Shown here in pieces: positions 26,091 through 34,688 of a stretch of 64,000 nt of DNA (the first letter of the stretch is position 1; the number at the start of each line of letters is the position of its first letter). The notes beneath the pieces were generated by a model, which was given only the letters and a program-made list of their open reading frames with translations, had not been told where the DNA came from and did no database searches. A program made the position numbers and the translations under genes. The stretch is from an uncultured Clostridia bacterium (GTDB lineage: Bacteria > Bacillota > Clostridia > Christensenellales > Borkfalkiaceae), in assembly GCA_934247225.1 (NCBI GenBank), contig CAKQJE010000006.1:33894-97893 (forward strand), given 5' to 3'.

Positions 26091-26199
26091 AAATCTCGTG
26101 CTTTTTATGTTTTGTAGCTTTTTCGTACTACAAAGATGTGTATGTACGACAAAATCTCGTTTTTCGGGCTGTTTTCAAAATAGTGTCGGACGATAAGTA
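26091..26199. repeat. 109-bp direct repeat, copy 1
   Basis: Almost identical to 27265-27373, in the same orientation, flanking the AraC/GyrI gene. It contains a short hairpin (TTTGTAG / CTACAAA) and GACGATAAGTA at its end. Confidence 0.8.
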
Positions 26200-26212
26200 T
26201 TTTTGGGGGCGA

Positions 26213-26272
26213 TTAGTCTACTTTTTCAATAACTTTTTTCGTTAATCCTTCGACAAAAATCGCTTCACTCAT
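26213..26272 (-). pseudogene. Remnant of an ABC transporter ATPase gene start
   Basis: The ATG overlaps the AraC/GyrI stop codon (ATGA). It encodes only MSEAIFVEGLTKKVIEKVD before a stop. The first 13 residues are typical of the start of an ABC ATPase, the kind of gene often found next to such regulators. The rest was lost in a deletion that ends at the 109-bp repeat. Confidence 0.5.
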
Positions 26273-27153
26273 TTCTGAATCCTCCGCACGGCTCTCAGCT
26301 CAATGTATCCGCGCTGTCCACAAGGTTCTAATTGAATGCGCGGATTTTCATCGTCCCAGCGGTAGCCAATGACGGACGGATCGTAATTATCCATTGCCGT
26401 TTGTACGGTGCGGATAGCTTCGCAATAATCCTCTTCGCGGAAAGACGGTCCTTGAAACATAAGATATTCTGCTTCGGGCAGATGAATGGTTTCAAATCCT
26501 TCCGGAATGATTCCCTTGTAGTCGGTTCCAACCTCAACACCCTGCACATAGGTGGATGTATTCGGCTTTTTGTATTTTTCGGGTAACCACATGGAAACCG
26601 GTTCTCCACAGAGCGATTTCATGCTCATGAGAATACCCCAAACGTCACAACTGACTTCTTCGCAGTACGGGAAATAGTCTGCCGCCTGCTTACCGCGTTT
26701 GATAATGCACAGGCGTTCCGGTTTGCGGATAACCTGAATGAAAATAGGTTGAATGTTCGACACGTTGATGTCCTCCTTTTTTAGTTCTCGATATTTTGCA
26801 CCGTAAGGAATAAAGAAGGTGACAGGAACGGGATTTTTCATATAATCGCTGGGATTCAGCCCGAATTCTCTGTAAAATGCCCGTGTAAAGGTATCCACAT
26901 TGGCAAACCCTGCGTCAAACGCCGCGCGGGTGACCTTTACGTTACCGCTTTTAAGTTGTTTAGCCGCCTGAGTAAGCCGATATTTACGAATATACTCGGT
27001 CGGCGTCAGCCCAAGAGAGTCACGGAACAGTCGATAAGAATACCACGGAGAAAACAAAGACGCGCGCGCTAAGTCCGACAAATTGATTTCTTCTGCATTA
27101 TTCTTTTCGATATAATCCTGCATCCGCTGGACAGCCAAAATCTGTTCTTTCAT
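26269..27153 (-). CDS. AraC family regulator with GyrI-like effector domain
   Basis: A 294-residue Rob-type regulator. Two N-terminal helix-turn-helix motifs (INLSDLARASLFSPWYSYRL; VTRAAFDAGFANVDTFTRAF) precede a GyrI-like small-molecule binding domain from about residue 130. Such proteins sense drugs or other amphipathic ligands and activate adjacent efflux genes. Here only the first codons of the following ABC gene remain. It is flanked by 109-bp direct repeats, suggesting it moved or was rearranged as a unit. Confidence 0.9.
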   Translation of the reverse strand: MKEQILAVQRMQDYIEKNNAEEINLSDLARASLFSPWYSYRLFRDSLGLTPTEYIRKYRLTQAAKQLKSGNVKVTRAAFDAGFANVDTFTRAFYREFGLNPSDYMKNPVPVTFFIPYGAKYRELKKEDINVSNIQPIFIQVIRKPERLCIIKRGKQAADYFPYCEEVSCDVWGILMSMKSLCGEPVSMWLPEKYKKPNTSTYVQGVEVGTDYKGIIPEGFETIHLPEAEYLMFQGPSFREEDYCEAIRTVQTAMDNYDPSVIGYRWDDENPRIQLEPCGQRGYIELRAVRRIQK

Positions 27154-27264
27154 ATTCCTTCAACTCCTTACAGGCAATAATTATATCGCAGACGACAATT
27201 TTTTTCTCGACTTTCCTTGCCTATTTAATTTCTCAGTCCAAAAACTCAAAGGTTCAATTCTACT

Positions 27265-27373
27265 AAATCTTGTGCTTTTTATGTTTTGTAGCTTTTTCGT
27301 ACTACAAAGATGTGTATGTACGACAAAATCTCGTTTTTCGGGCGATTTTCGAGAGTGTATCGTACGATAAGTA
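27265..27373. repeat. 109-bp direct repeat, copy 2
   Basis: Nearly identical to 26091-26199, same orientation, with a palindrome ATCGTACGAT near its end. It lies upstream of the AraC/GyrI gene. No promoter was identified with confidence in 27154-27395. Confidence 0.8.
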
Positions 27374-27395
27374 CCTCGACAAATAGGAATTTGTA

Positions 27396-27902
27396 TTACC
27401 GTCTATCTTCTGAGAGCATACCATAAAAGTATAAATCAGCCTGGTTCCCGAAATTGTCTTTTGTCCGGTTTCTCTGTATCCCTTCCGGTTTCATCCCAAG
27501 TTTATTCATAAGATTAACGGATTTATTTCCATCGATAGTTTCGGCAAGCACTTTATGCGCATTCATCTTATCAAAAGCATAGTCAATGACCGCTTTGCAA
27601 GATTCATAAGCAAATCCTTGTCTCCAAAAAGATTTGTTAAAAAACCACCCGATTTCATATACACCTTTGTCGAGTTCTTTGAAGAGAATATATCCTATCA
27701 CTTTGGCGGTTTCTTTGTGTACAGCCGCAACCGCCCCCTTCTTTTCTATGCAGAACTTTTGTAAGAAATCTGCCGTTTTCTCAATGGTATATGCCGGTTC
27801 ACAATTCTTCATTGTTTCGGCATCGCCCAAAATGTCCTGCAAGTCGCTCAAATCATTCATAGTAAAGTCACGAATAACCATTCTATCTGTTTCAATATAC
27901 AT
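27396..27902 (-). CDS. RimJ/RimL-type GNAT acetyltransferase
   Basis: A 168-residue protein of the RimJ/RimL group. It begins MYIETDRMVIRDFTMNDL, has the conserved GYILFKELDKGVYEIGWFFN strand pair, the acetyl-CoA loop WRQGFAYES and the N-K-x-x-x-x-L-M-N-K-L-G-M segment. These enzymes acetylate protein N-termini or small molecules. It appears to be a single-gene unit. Length and motif order are normal. Confidence 0.9.
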   Translation of the reverse strand: MYIETDRMVIRDFTMNDLSDLQDILGDAETMKNCEPAYTIEKTADFLQKFCIEKKGAVAAVHKETAKVIGYILFKELDKGVYEIGWFFNKSFWRQGFAYESCKAVIDYAFDKMNAHKVLAETIDGNKSVNLMNKLGMKPEGIQRNRTKDNFGNQADLYFYGMLSEDRR

Positions 27903-28041
27903 TTAATTGCCCCCGCGTTAATTCTGATTTGTCTTTGCCTTAATTTTAGCATATCGTACAATGCTTTTCAATTATTCACACCGACTTTCACACCGGCTTA
28001 ATAGAATAACAGTCTGTAAAAAACTTATAGACCATCACACT

Positions 28042-28062
28042 TGGCTCCCCGAGTAGGGGTTG
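28042..28062 (-). other. 3'-end fragment of tRNA-Asn (possible attachment-site relic)
   Basis: Seventeen bases (TGGCTCCCCGAGTAGGG on the plus strand), then three of the next four, match the 3' end with CCA of the tRNA-Asn gene at 63362-63436, in the same orientation. No tRNA body is present. Such short copies arise when elements integrate at tRNA 3' ends. Otherwise 27903-28172 holds nothing I can support. Confidence 0.5.
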
Positions 28063-28172
28063 TAAGGAGCGGAGCGACGGAATAGCGTTTTACCCGACTT
28101 CATTTCTTTTATTGTTTTTTCGGCAAAACGCGTCACATACGACCGGTCGTGGGAAAAGCCTACGAGAGGTAA

Positions 28173-28206
28173 AAAAAAACGTCACATCTTGTGACGCCGT
28201 TTTTTG
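28173..28206. terminator. Bidirectional terminator downstream of the surface-protein operon
   Basis: CGTCACA / TGTGACG around TCT, with A/T runs on both sides. On the minus strand it is followed by TTTTTTTTT, ending the surface-protein operon. Confidence 0.75.
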
Positions 28207-28307
28207 GCTGCGTTGCCCGAAATAGCTGTGTTTATCTGCGATTCCGAGTTTTTTATTTTCTGTTTTTTCGTTTTTTGCTCTTCGTTTCCGAACTGTTCAA
28301 TTTCAGG

Positions 28308-28409
28308 TCAAACAAGCGATTTCAGATATTCTTCGACGTTTCTGTATTCGATTCCGTTTTCCAAAGTCGTATTTTCTCCGCGATAAATAACAACTTTTTT
28401 AGCGATTTT
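28308..28409 (-). pseudogene. 3' remnant of the HEPN-linked ATPase gene
   Basis: The frame reads KKVVIYRGENTTLENGIEYR and ends EEYLKSLV, matching the C-terminus of the ATPase at 57179-58981. Similarity continues about 100 bases past the stop codon (28207-28307 against 57076-57178). It starts right after the stop codon of the leucine-rich repeat gene, so the surface operon was joined here to a former ATPase locus. Confidence 0.8.
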
Positions 28410-29861
28410 TTACGGTTTATCCGCTATATCCGTAAAATACCCCGGATTCGCCGCCCCGCCGTCGATACGGGCGTAAGCCTTGTCCACGTGCTCGTCGTCG
28501 TAAGAAGTACCTTGTCCTCCCTTAAGTTTTTTGCATTGCTCAAACATCTTACCGGAAGAGGACACGTTATCCGTATTCCAGCCGCTGCCGACGTATACGG
28601 AAACGAGTCTGCCGCAACTAAGGAACATGTGGCTCATATCTGTAACGTTTCCGGTGTTCCAACCGGAAAGGTCAAGCGCAGTAAGATTGCCGCAGCCGTA
28701 AAACATACTAAACATATCCTTAGCACTTTCGGTGTTCCACGAAGAAACGTCTATCGCTGTCAGTTTGTTGCAATCGCGAAACAGATTGCGCATATTGCTG
28801 ACTTTGCCTGTGTTCCACGAAGACAGGTCAAGCGAAGTAAGACTGCCGCACCCCAAAAACATATTGTTCATATTAGTAACGTCCGAGGTGTCCCACGAAG
28901 ACAGGTCAAGCGAAGTAAGACTTCCGCAACCTCTGAACATATGGCTCATATCGGCGACGCCTTCGGTATCCCATGAAGAAATATTAAGCGACGTCAGGGA
29001 AGAACAATCGAAAAACGTACCACTCATATCGGTGACGCCTGCGGTATTCCATTTTGAAACGTCAAGCGAAGTCAAGGAAGAACAATTGTAGAATATATAG
29101 TGCATCTGCGTGGCTTTATCGATATTCCAATTAGAAACGTCAAGCGATATAAGACTGCTGCAACCATAGAAGGTGTCGCCGATGTTTTTTACGGCGGCAG
29201 TATTCCAACCGGAAACGTCAAGCGATGTAAGACCGACGCAATTATAGAACGTTCCGTAGAGTATTTTTACTTTTGCGGTGTTCCAGCCGGAAAGGTCAAG
29301 CGAAACCAAAGAAGGACAATCACGAAACAAGAACTCCATATCCTCGACGTTTTTGGTATCCCACGAGGAGATGTTTTTCACCTCCGTCAACTTGGTGCAA
29401 CCGCGAAACATACCGCGCATATCCGTGACCATTCCGGTATCGAAGTTGGAAAAATCGACGGACGTCAGTTCCGTAAGCTCATAAAACGTGTGAAAGCAAT
29501 CCGGATTAGCGTAAATTTTCCGGTCTGAAAGAATATACGCCTTCGTCCCGTTAACGTACAGTTTTATTTTACCTTTTCTTTTTACGTCGACGTTTATCGG
29601 CTCGATTCCGACGATTTCACTCTCGTAATCATCCGTTTTTCCGAACACGACTTCCGTCACAGAAGTACCCATTGCTTTTCTGAACTCCAAACCGCGCAAA
29701 AGCACGTCTATGCTCGTTATATTCAGAGTAAGATTTCCCACCTGCTTTTCTATCACGTATTTGCTCATGGTGAAAGTTACGGAAAACAGAAAAAACGCCG
29801 AAAGCAGGAAGAGTAACACGAATATACTCTTACGTCGAATTTTTTTCACAAAGTTTTTCAT
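28410..29861 (-). CDS. BspA-type (DUF285) leucine-rich repeat surface protein
   Basis: A 483-residue secreted protein. The N-terminus has a basic stretch and hydrophobic segment, then SKYVIEKQVGNLTLNI, which resembles the region after the SipW-type signal peptide of TasA-like proteins. From about residue 120 there are around a dozen 24-residue DUF285 repeats (LTSLDLSSWDTSDVTNMNNM type). Such proteins bind host or partner-cell surfaces. The start at 29861 has GGAGA seven bases upstream. It is the third gene of an operon with two SipW-type proteins, so c-di-GMP control is likely. Confidence 0.85.
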   Translation of the reverse strand: MKNFVKKIRRKSIFVLLFLLSAFFLFSVTFTMSKYVIEKQVGNLTLNITSIDVLLRGLEFRKAMGTSVTEVVFGKTDDYESEIVGIEPINVDVKRKGKIKLYVNGTKAYILSDRKIYANPDCFHTFYELTELTSVDFSNFDTGMVTDMRGMFRGCTKLTEVKNISSWDTKNVEDMEFLFRDCPSLVSLDLSGWNTAKVKILYGTFYNCVGLTSLDVSGWNTAAVKNIGDTFYGCSSLISLDVSNWNIDKATQMHYIFYNCSSLTSLDVSKWNTAGVTDMSGTFFDCSSLTSLNISSWDTEGVADMSHMFRGCGSLTSLDLSSWDTSDVTNMNNMFLGCGSLTSLDLSSWNTGKVSNMRNLFRDCNKLTAIDVSSWNTESAKDMFSMFYGCGNLTALDLSGWNTGNVTDMSHMFLSCGRLVSVYVGSGWNTDNVSSSGKMFEQCKKLKGGQGTSYDDEHVDKAYARIDGGAANPGYFTDIADKP

Positions 29862-29878
29862 ATACATTCTCCGTCTGC

Positions 29879-30412
29879 TTAACAAACCTGCTCGGCGCGC
29901 ACCGAGACGCTTGTATTTGCAAAAGCATAATCCTGCGACAAGAAACTTGCGTTAACTACGGAAAAAGCCAAAATATGCTCGTGCTTTTGCGAATTTCCCG
30001 CCGCAAAACGCCCGACATCCGTAAACGTAACCGTTTTTTCGTCCGACGAAACCGTACCGCTCTTTCCGTCTACGGTTATCGATAATCCATTTGGTAATGC
30101 CTCGTTCAAGGTCACGATCACGTCATATTTGAAGGACGTTTCCGCCGTTTTTCCGTCTTTTGTATTCGTAACCGCAAAGTCATACTCGGCGACCTTGATT
30201 CCTTGTCCGCAGTCAATCGTCAAATTGTCGGAAGAACTTCCTTTTAAATCTATAATCAAAGCCGAAACCTGCGCATTGTCCCCGCCGCTTGAGGATAAAA
30301 GATTTTTCGCAAAAGAAACGCCGACCGCAGCAAGAAGAATTGCGAAAACGATAACTAGCGCGAATGCTAATTTTGCGTTGTATCTTCTTTTTGTTTCTTC
30401 GTTTCTTAACAT
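29879..30412 (-). CDS. Secreted SipW/TasA-type small protein
   Basis: A 177-residue protein with an N-terminal membrane segment (LAFALVIVFAILLAAVGVSF) followed by a beta-rich domain. That domain carries YDFAVTNTKDGKTAETSFKY and a final set of strands. The layout resembles camelysin/TasA-like matrix proteins, but similarity is too low to be sure. It lies between two surface-protein genes, with the leucine-rich repeat gene 17 bases downstream, on the riboswitch-controlled transcript. Confidence 0.6.
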   Translation of the reverse strand: MLRNEETKRRYNAKLAFALVIVFAILLAAVGVSFAKNLLSSSGGDNAQVSALIIDLKGSSSDNLTIDCGQGIKVAEYDFAVTNTKDGKTAETSFKYDVIVTLNEALPNGLSITVDGKSGTVSSDEKTVTFTDVGRFAAGNSQKHEHILAFSVVNASFLSQDYAFANTSVSVRAEQVC

Positions 30413-30567
30413 CTTCTTACTCCGTTAATGCGGTTAGTTTTTTCGGTTTTGCCCGACAAAATTTCTTCTTAATCGCTTAAAATATTTTTATTTGCTTCCT
30501 GATTCCGTAAAGTCCGTCTTTCCGTGCCGTTTATCTTCTGTAATATTTTGTTTTTTACCGCGCTCGA

Positions 30568-31329
30568 TCAGAAATGGAATTGCGTTACCTGTATATCAAG
30601 GTTAAACTTGACTTCCGTGCAGACTTCTTTTATCGTCCAGTCGCCGTAAGCGGCGTAACTTTTGTCGTTTGCGCAACGACCGAAAATCGTGTCAAGTTCG
30701 TTAACCGTTATACCGGTAAAAGTTTCCGTCCCTTCAAACGCCCATGCCCAGATGAGTTCGTAAGTTGTTTCGGCTAACACGTCGCCTGCTTTTTTTAAGC
30801 CGACAACCGGATCGTCGTGGAAAGTTGCGGCAACTGCCTCAAGAGTTGTATTTTCCTCACCGGTTACGAAGCCGTTCTTTTTGAGCGTCCATTTAACGGG
30901 GCTATATACAATCTCTTTCCCGCCGGTTTTCTGCACTTTAAGTATGATATCCTTTTCCGGATTTATTCCCATTGCAATCAACGCTTTAACTTCTGCCTGC
31001 CCTTTAATCTTAAAAGTCATGGAACCTGTCGTTCCGGGCGCAATTACGTTATAATCGCCGCTTGCTTTTACGGTAAGACCGTCAGTCTCCGCGGTTGCCT
31101 TGCTTGCTACGCCGTCAAACTTATAGTTTTTGCCAAAAAGGTTGCTGCCGTTTACTTCTATGGTATAACCCCATTTGGCAACCTGCGCCGTACCTGTTTT
31201 GCTGCTGCCGGTTACGTACTTGGAGAGGGTGTATCCCCCACAGCACAAAAGCGCGATTAATGCAAGCAATAAGGCTATGGTAACCGCTGTTTTCCTGTTG
31301 TTCTTTCTTTCGGATTTCCGTTGTGTCAT
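30568..31329 (-). CDS. SipW-dependent (TasA/camelysin-like) surface protein
   Basis: A 253-residue protein. The signal region ALLLALIALLCCGGYTLSKYV, followed by TGSSKTGTAQVAKWGYTIEV, is typical of SipW-processed proteins (short hydrophobic core, then T-x-S/A-K-Y or A-x-F). The mature part is predicted beta-sheet. TasA forms biofilm fibres in Bacillus. No SipW signal peptidase gene is in the window. AAGGAGAG precedes the start. It is the first gene behind the riboswitch and terminator at 31436-31600. Confidence 0.75.
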   Translation of the reverse strand: MTQRKSERKNNRKTAVTIALLLALIALLCCGGYTLSKYVTGSSKTGTAQVAKWGYTIEVNGSNLFGKNYKFDGVASKATAETDGLTVKASGDYNVIAPGTTGSMTFKIKGQAEVKALIAMGINPEKDIILKVQKTGGKEIVYSPVKWTLKKNGFVTGEENTTLEAVAATFHDDPVVGLKKAGDVLAETTYELIWAWAFEGTETFTGITVNELDTIFGRCANDKSYAAYGDWTIKEVCTEVKFNLDIQVTQFHF

Positions 31330-31435
31330 TTATAACGCTCTCCTTATAATTTTTTATTTCAAACGGTTTGCTGCCTGTTTGCTCATTTTTTTGCCGGTTC
31401 GGTCTGTTGTTGTACAATCACTAAAGATTTTCGGC

Positions 31436-31484
31436 AATAAAAAAGGTTGCAACTTAGTATCCTTAACGATACTATATTGCAACC
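31436..31484 (-). terminator. Regulated terminator in the surface-protein operon leader
   Basis: GGTTGCAA and TAGTATC pair with GATACTA and TTGCAACC to form a long stem followed by TTTTTTATT on the minus strand, 107 bases before the first gene. The 5' arm uses the last bases (GGTTGC) of the riboswitch aptamer, so the two structures exclude each other. Confidence 0.85.
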
Positions 31485-31600
31485 GGGCGTACTCTTTTAC
31501 CAAACGCAGACTCTCATTCTTGCAGTCTCCGCAAGACGACACGTCGTTCGTAATAAAGTTCCTTGGCTTTGCGTCACCGCCTCACGACGGTTTTGCCGAC
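31481..31600 (-). promoter_or_regulatory. Cyclic di-GMP-I (GEMM) riboswitch aptamer
   Basis: On the minus strand the leader contains GGCAAAACC, then the hairpin ACCGTC-GTGA-GGCGGT capped by a GNRA tetraloop, then GACGCAAAGCCAAGG, and at the 3' end GCCCGGTTGC. This order is that of c-di-GMP-I riboswitches. The second arm is longer than usual, with extra hairpins. The closing bases GGTTGC are shared with the terminator stem, so ligand binding should prevent termination (an ON switch). The identification is by motif only. Confidence 0.75.
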
Positions 31601-31667
31601 AAGTATTCATTTTTCTAAAACAGAATTTACAAACGGTTTGTTCCGCTTTTTCCCTTTTAGTACTTCA

Positions 31668-31696
31668 ATTATACACGCCGCAAAACTTCTTGTCAA
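31668..31696 (-). promoter_or_regulatory. Promoter of the riboswitch-controlled operon
   Basis: TTGACA and TATAAT, both perfect, are separated by 17 bases on the minus strand. Transcription would start near 31661, about 60 bases before the aptamer. The adjacent stretch 31726-31763 is a 38-base exact copy of 63179-63216. Confidence 0.85.
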
Positions 31697-31725
31697 GCAT
31701 TTTTAAACATTTTTCGCAATTTGTT

Positions 31726-31763
31726 TGTAAGTTCAAACCTTGTTTTTCTCAAAAAACGCCAAA
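31726..31763. repeat. 38-bp sequence shared with the rRNA operon downstream region
   Basis: Identical over 38 bases to 63179-63216, starting TGTAAGTTCAAACC. No function seen; it lies upstream of the operon promoter. Confidence 0.7.
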
Positions 31764-31867
31764 CTATACGTTTCAGATTATCTGTCGATTTTTAATCACA
31801 AAAGGATTTTTCACTCTTTAATAAATATTTTTCTCCGGTAACTTATCATCCTTATAATTTCTTTATA

Positions 31868-32584
31868 TTAGTCCAACTCTTCGCAAAAATTCACATATTC
31901 GAGCGAAGAAATCGCCGCTATGATATCATCGTGCCTCACCGCTTTTTTAAATTCGCCCGATGCAATCGTCAAAGCAATCGAATATACGTACAGACCCGAG
32001 TTCATATACGCAGTATTCAGCTCTATATTGTCGATTTTCAGTCCGAGTTTCCTCACGGCTGCAATAAAATCCTGCAACGAATTTTTGCTCGTTAATTCCA
32101 AGTGAATTTCAAAATGATCCGAGCGACGTTTCAACGCATATTCGGGTTTCATAAACCCCGTTAAACACAGCATAAACGCTGCGAACGCAATCAGAGCCGC
32201 AGTGTACAAATCAAGCCCGATTAAGATAGAAATCAGGCACATTCCCCACAGCGCAACGGAGGTCGTCAAGCCCTTCAACTGACTTTTCGAACTATATAAA
32301 ATAGTGTTCGAACTGACAATCGCAAGCCCGACAATCGTCGCGCCGACTGCAAATGAAAATTTCGCGCCGAGCGTACCGATTATATAACTATCCACAACCG
32401 CCGCAAGCATGGAAATCAAAGAAACAAGCATAAACGTACGTAAGCCTGCCGCATGCCGCTTCGTGGCGCGTTCGCACCCCACGATTGCAGACATAACAAC
32501 AATGATCGCCACTTTGAATACCAAGCCCCACACATTGAAACCGACGCACCATTCGCCTAAAAAATTCGCGATTATATCCTTCAT
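31868..32584 (-). CDS. MgtC/SapB family membrane protein with C-terminal ACT-like domain
   Basis: A 238-residue protein. The N-terminal MgtC domain has four to five membrane spans and the family marks SAIVGCERATKRHAAGLRT and VGATIVGLAIVSSNTILY (replacing the common GxGFLGAG). The soluble C-terminal part resembles the ACT-like domain of MgtC relatives. MgtC proteins act in magnesium limitation and inhibit F-type ATP synthase in some bacteria. It starts three bases after the antiporter gene's stop, so the two are co-transcribed, which suggests a common ion-balance role. Confidence 0.85.
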   Translation of the reverse strand: MKDIIANFLGEWCVGFNVWGLVFKVAIIVVMSAIVGCERATKRHAAGLRTFMLVSLISMLAAVVDSYIIGTLGAKFSFAVGATIVGLAIVSSNTILYSSKSQLKGLTTSVALWGMCLISILIGLDLYTAALIAFAAFMLCLTGFMKPEYALKRRSDHFEIHLELTSKNSLQDFIAAVRKLGLKIDNIELNTAYMNSGLYVYSIALTIASGEFKKAVRHDDIIAAISSLEYVNFCEELD

Positions 32585-32587
32585 TTT

Positions 32588-33988
32588 CTATCTCCGATTG
32601 ATAAATTTTCTATTCTTCTCTCCGTTTAAAACATATTCTTCCGTTTCGTCGTTTTCCGCCGCCTCGGTAAACGCTCGTTCTTCTTCGCTCCGAGCATAAT
32701 TGTTTCTGTCGATTTCTTCCTGAATTTCACGCATACGCTCGATTAAGACCTCTCGTTCGTTTTTCAACGGTTGTTCTTCGGCGGAGTTTACTTCTCCCGA
32801 CACGCTATCCCCCGCTTTCGGTATCGCGCCCGAAAGCGTCAATGCAAGTTTCGCCATAGCAGGACCAATCAATTCGTACAAAATACTCGACGACATAATC
32901 ACGGTTTGAATCACAGTACCCGTAACGCCGCCGATAGTCCGCGCCGCAAGTTCGGAAAGACCGATCGCCACGCCTGCCTGAGGTATCAAAGCCAAACCGA
33001 GGGTGCGTGTGGTTTTCTGCGGTTTTCCGCACAGTTTACACCCGATATACGCGCCCGCATACTTACCTGAAATACGAACAACAAAATATAAACAACCGAT
33101 CAAAATAAGCGGTACGCCCGCTATGCGGGAAGAGGCGTCGAAAAGAGTATCAAGTCGAAAACTCATTCCCGAGCGCACGAAAAACATCAATAAAATCGGG
33201 GGCGAGAAATAGTTGAGTTGCCTGAAAAGTTTTTCGTCTCCCGACAAATTGATATACACCGTCCCCATTGCCATACATGCCAACAGCGGCGAAACGCCGA
33301 GCGCGGCGCCCACGCCGCACACACCGAACAAAAGAGCAATCGATACGATTAAGCGGTTGTCTTTGGATCGTTTCGTCATCAACAACTTTAAAACATATCC
33401 CGCTACGCCGCCAAGCAAAACCATCAAAATATTGTAGATAAACGGCAAAATCACGGCGCCGACTTCAACGCCTCCCGCCATAGTTGCCATCGCAACCGAA
33501 ATAGCTATCGAAAATGCAAGAAGCGACACCACGTCGTCAAGCGCAACCACGGAAACGAGCGTATCCACGAAATCGCCTTTCGCTTTCGTCTGACGAATCG
33601 TCATCAGTGTGGAAGCGGGCGCGGTAGCGGAAGCCAAAGCCGAAAGAACCAACGAAAACACAATACCGAGCCGCAAAATAAAATACAGAAGCACAAACAC
33701 GGCAAAAGAAGCCGCCAATGCTTCGCATACAGTGATAACGACAAGTTGTCTGCCCTTTCCTTTAAACGAAGAGAACCTGAAAAATTCTCCTGCGGAAAAC
33801 GCGATAAAGGCAAGCGCAACGTCCGATACGAACGCCGAACCGTCGATTACGTTCTGCGGCACTGCCTTAAAACAAAACGGACCGATTAAAATACCGGCTA
33901 CTATGTATGCCGTAACGTTCGGTAATTTTAAAATCTTGGTAAGGCGCGTCATTAAAAACCCGGACATAAGTATGATCCCGATTGACAA
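32588..33988 (-). CDS. CPA2-type cation/proton antiporter
   Basis: An approximately 466-residue membrane protein with about twelve spans (KLPNVTAYIVAGILIGP at the second helix, then ALAFIAFSAGEFF, VALDDVVSLLAF and PQAGVAIGLSELA). The VALDDVVSLL segment is the paired-aspartate helix typical of antiporters. A charged cytoplasmic tail of about 70 residues follows. The only standard start is TTG at 33988 with no good ribosome site. A strong AAGGAG site lies five bases before an in-frame ATC at 34045, so the true protein may be 19 residues longer with a non-standard start. Confidence 0.85.
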   Translation of the reverse strand: MSIGIILMSGFLMTRLTKILKLPNVTAYIVAGILIGPFCFKAVPQNVIDGSAFVSDVALAFIAFSAGEFFRFSSFKGKGRQLVVITVCEALAASFAVFVLLYFILRLGIVFSLVLSALASATAPASTLMTIRQTKAKGDFVDTLVSVVALDDVVSLLAFSIAISVAMATMAGGVEVGAVILPFIYNILMVLLGGVAGYVLKLLMTKRSKDNRLIVSIALLFGVCGVGAALGVSPLLACMAMGTVYINLSGDEKLFRQLNYFSPPILLMFFVRSGMSFRLDTLFDASSRIAGVPLILIGCLYFVVRISGKYAGAYIGCKLCGKPQKTTRTLGLALIPQAGVAIGLSELAARTIGGVTGTVIQTVIMSSSILYELIGPAMAKLALTLSGAIPKAGDSVSGEVNSAEEQPLKNEREVLIERMREIQEEIDRNNYARSEEERAFTEAAENDETEEYVLNGEKNRKFINRR

Positions 33989-34245
33989 AATAACTGCCGA
34001 TACGGGCGATGAGTCTTGTAATTTTTCGTAAAACAGTTCCGTGATTTATTCTCCTTTCTTCATTATCGTTTTTGAATTTAGCAATTAAAACCTCGTTTTA
34101 CACTTCCGCATTCGCATCCGAATAAACAAATGCGCCGTAGCCCCAGCCGGATTTCTTGCCTGATTTAACATAATCTATATATTTTTTTCGCAAAGAAGTA
34201 TTTTGCGGCAACTTGTCAATGTCTTGCTCTTCCGTAGTTATTTTA

Positions 34246-34688
34246 TTAAATTTTATGCAATAAGCATAAGATTGTTTCGTCTGAAAATATGGATTTTTCG
34301 AATGCAACACACATTGAAAAAAAACGACCAAAAAATGTACCGATAGCCAATATATAAAGTCCCACTCCAACCGTCATGCCTATTCCAGCAGTCATCCATA
34401 TCACTGCGCAGTTGTAATTCCGTATACTGCATCCCGGCGATACATAATAACTCCGGCACCTAAAAAACCTATGCCAGATACAATCTGCGCCGCCACGCGC
34501 GACGCATCCGCCTCAATGCTGTCTCCGAAACCGTATTTCGATACCACCATAATGAGCGCACTACCCGCGCAGACAATAGTATGCGTGCGGATACCCACTT
34601 CTTTAAATCTCAGTTTTCTTTCATAGCCAAGAATCACCGCTACCGGCACGCTGATCAAAAAATGCAATTCTTCTATAATGCCCATCAT
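34246..34688 (-). pseudogene. Second MgtC-family gene, frameshifted
   Basis: The first 95 codons encode a proper MgtC start (VAVILGYERKLRFKEVGIRT, then IVSGIGFLGAGVIM). After GITTAQ the frame stops. Removing a duplicated GC at ACTGCGCAG restores AVIWMTAGIGMTVGVGLYIL, the expected next helices, to a stop at 34246. A second frame (34098-34370) is open further downstream. The start overlaps the phosphorylase stop (ATGA), so it was translated with the second glycan operon. Confidence 0.8.
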
